Shown piece by piece: positions 48,100 to 48,239 of a stretch of DNA of 48,239 bases (the stretch's first letter is position 1; every line of letters begins with the position of its first letter). This DNA comes from Candidatus Burkholderia verschuerenii (lineage in GTDB: Bacteria; Pseudomonadota; Gammaproteobacteria; Burkholderiales; Burkholderiaceae), in the NCBI RefSeq assembly GCF_001189365.1, contig NZ_LFJJ01000018.1, forward strand, positions 1 to 48,239. The letters are read 5' to 3'. A program made the translations under genes and the position numbers. A model generated the notes under the pieces. The model ran no database searches and had not been told where the DNA came from. It saw only the letters and a list, made by a program, of their open reading frames with translations.

Positions 48100-48125
48100 A
48101 GCCCGCCAATCAGCGGGCTTTTTTT
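48100..48125 (+). terminator. Intrinsic terminator, likely intron insertion target
   Basis: AGCCCGC pairs with GCGGGCT around CAATCA and is followed by a run of seven T (48119-48125). It lies about 100 bases after the broken LysR gene. The 48000-48097 stretch before it holds no gene; it contains a -10-like TATACT near 48065. Confidence 0.85.
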
Positions 48126-48239
48126 GTGCGCCCAGCATGGGCGCACTCTTGCGGGTGCAAGTCGCGCGGCAAGTTGACCACAGCGAGCGAAGTGAAGCGC
48201 AACTGCGGAAGGGCGACCGACCGTGGGGAGGAAGCGTGG
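48126..48239 (+). mobile_element. 5' end of a group II intron (partial)
   Basis: Directly after the T-run the sequence starts GTGCGCCCAGCATGGGCGCA, the typical 5' end (GTGCG) of bacterial group II introns with the first stem CGCCCAGCATGGGCG, followed by the conserved-looking GGGTGCAAGTC block of domain I. Insertion right after a terminator hairpin is the habit of the class C subgroup. Only 114 bases are in the window; the reverse transcriptase and domain V lie beyond the end. Intron type is therefore likely but the subclass is not certain. Confidence 0.75.

Overview
The window comes from a high-GC member of the Burkholderiaceae, most likely the Burkholderia/Paraburkholderia/Caballeronia group. 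This rests on base composition, on protein sequences such as argG and the NodT/RND efflux set, and on a palindromic repeat that I recall as common in these genomes. No 16S or other species marker is present. Its most striking property is decay: of 38 protein-coding loci that lie fully inside the window, 11 carry a frameshift, an in-frame stop, a lost start codon or an internal deletion, while the rest of each protein is still easy to recognise. With an IS5-family end at the left edge and a group II intron start at the right edge, this looks like a genome in early reductive evolution, as known for leaf-nodule symbionts of this group. That lifestyle is an inference.

Layout. 1-120: end of an IS5-type element. 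241-1052: a large imperfect inverted repeat with 332-base arms and no gene. 1203-3869: a winged-helix/ATPase regulator interrupted by TAG. 3875-7324 (minus): an OsmU/YehZYXW-type betaine/choline ABC operon with a frameshifted binding protein. 7690-14211: a TetR repressor divergent from an RND efflux operon whose fusion protein and pump are both broken but whose outer-membrane factor is intact. 14313-17525: a small secreted protein, nnrU, a broken yaiI, argG and tRNA-Leu(GAG). 17815-19710: an FtsH-like membrane protease.

19707-26399 holds a LysR regulator divergent from a five-gene operon: a CitE-like lyase (broken), a class III CoA-transferase, an amidohydrolase, an AtoE-type carrier and a 2-hydroxycarboxylate (CitS-type) carrier. 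It looks like an uptake and CoA-dependent cleavage route for a short hydroxy-acid, perhaps citramalate or malate. 27451-41220 is a polyamine/amine uptake and catabolism island: aminotransferase, Lrp regulator, gabD (broken), binding protein and GMC oxidoreductase on the plus strand; potA (broken), HAD dehalogenase, amine oxidoreductase, potB (broken), potC and aldehyde dehydrogenase (broken) on the minus strand; and a LysR regulator divergent from potA. A shared two-part DNA motif lies upstream of the binding protein and at the LysR/potA promoter, about 9 kb apart, and suggests that this LysR controls both units.

41300-48239 contains a DMT exporter with a histidine-rich tail, a NYN/OST-HTH RNA-biology protein, a TetR regulator, a class A penicillin-binding protein, a frameshifted LysR gene, and a terminator into whose T-run exit a group II intron appears to have inserted; the intron runs off the window.
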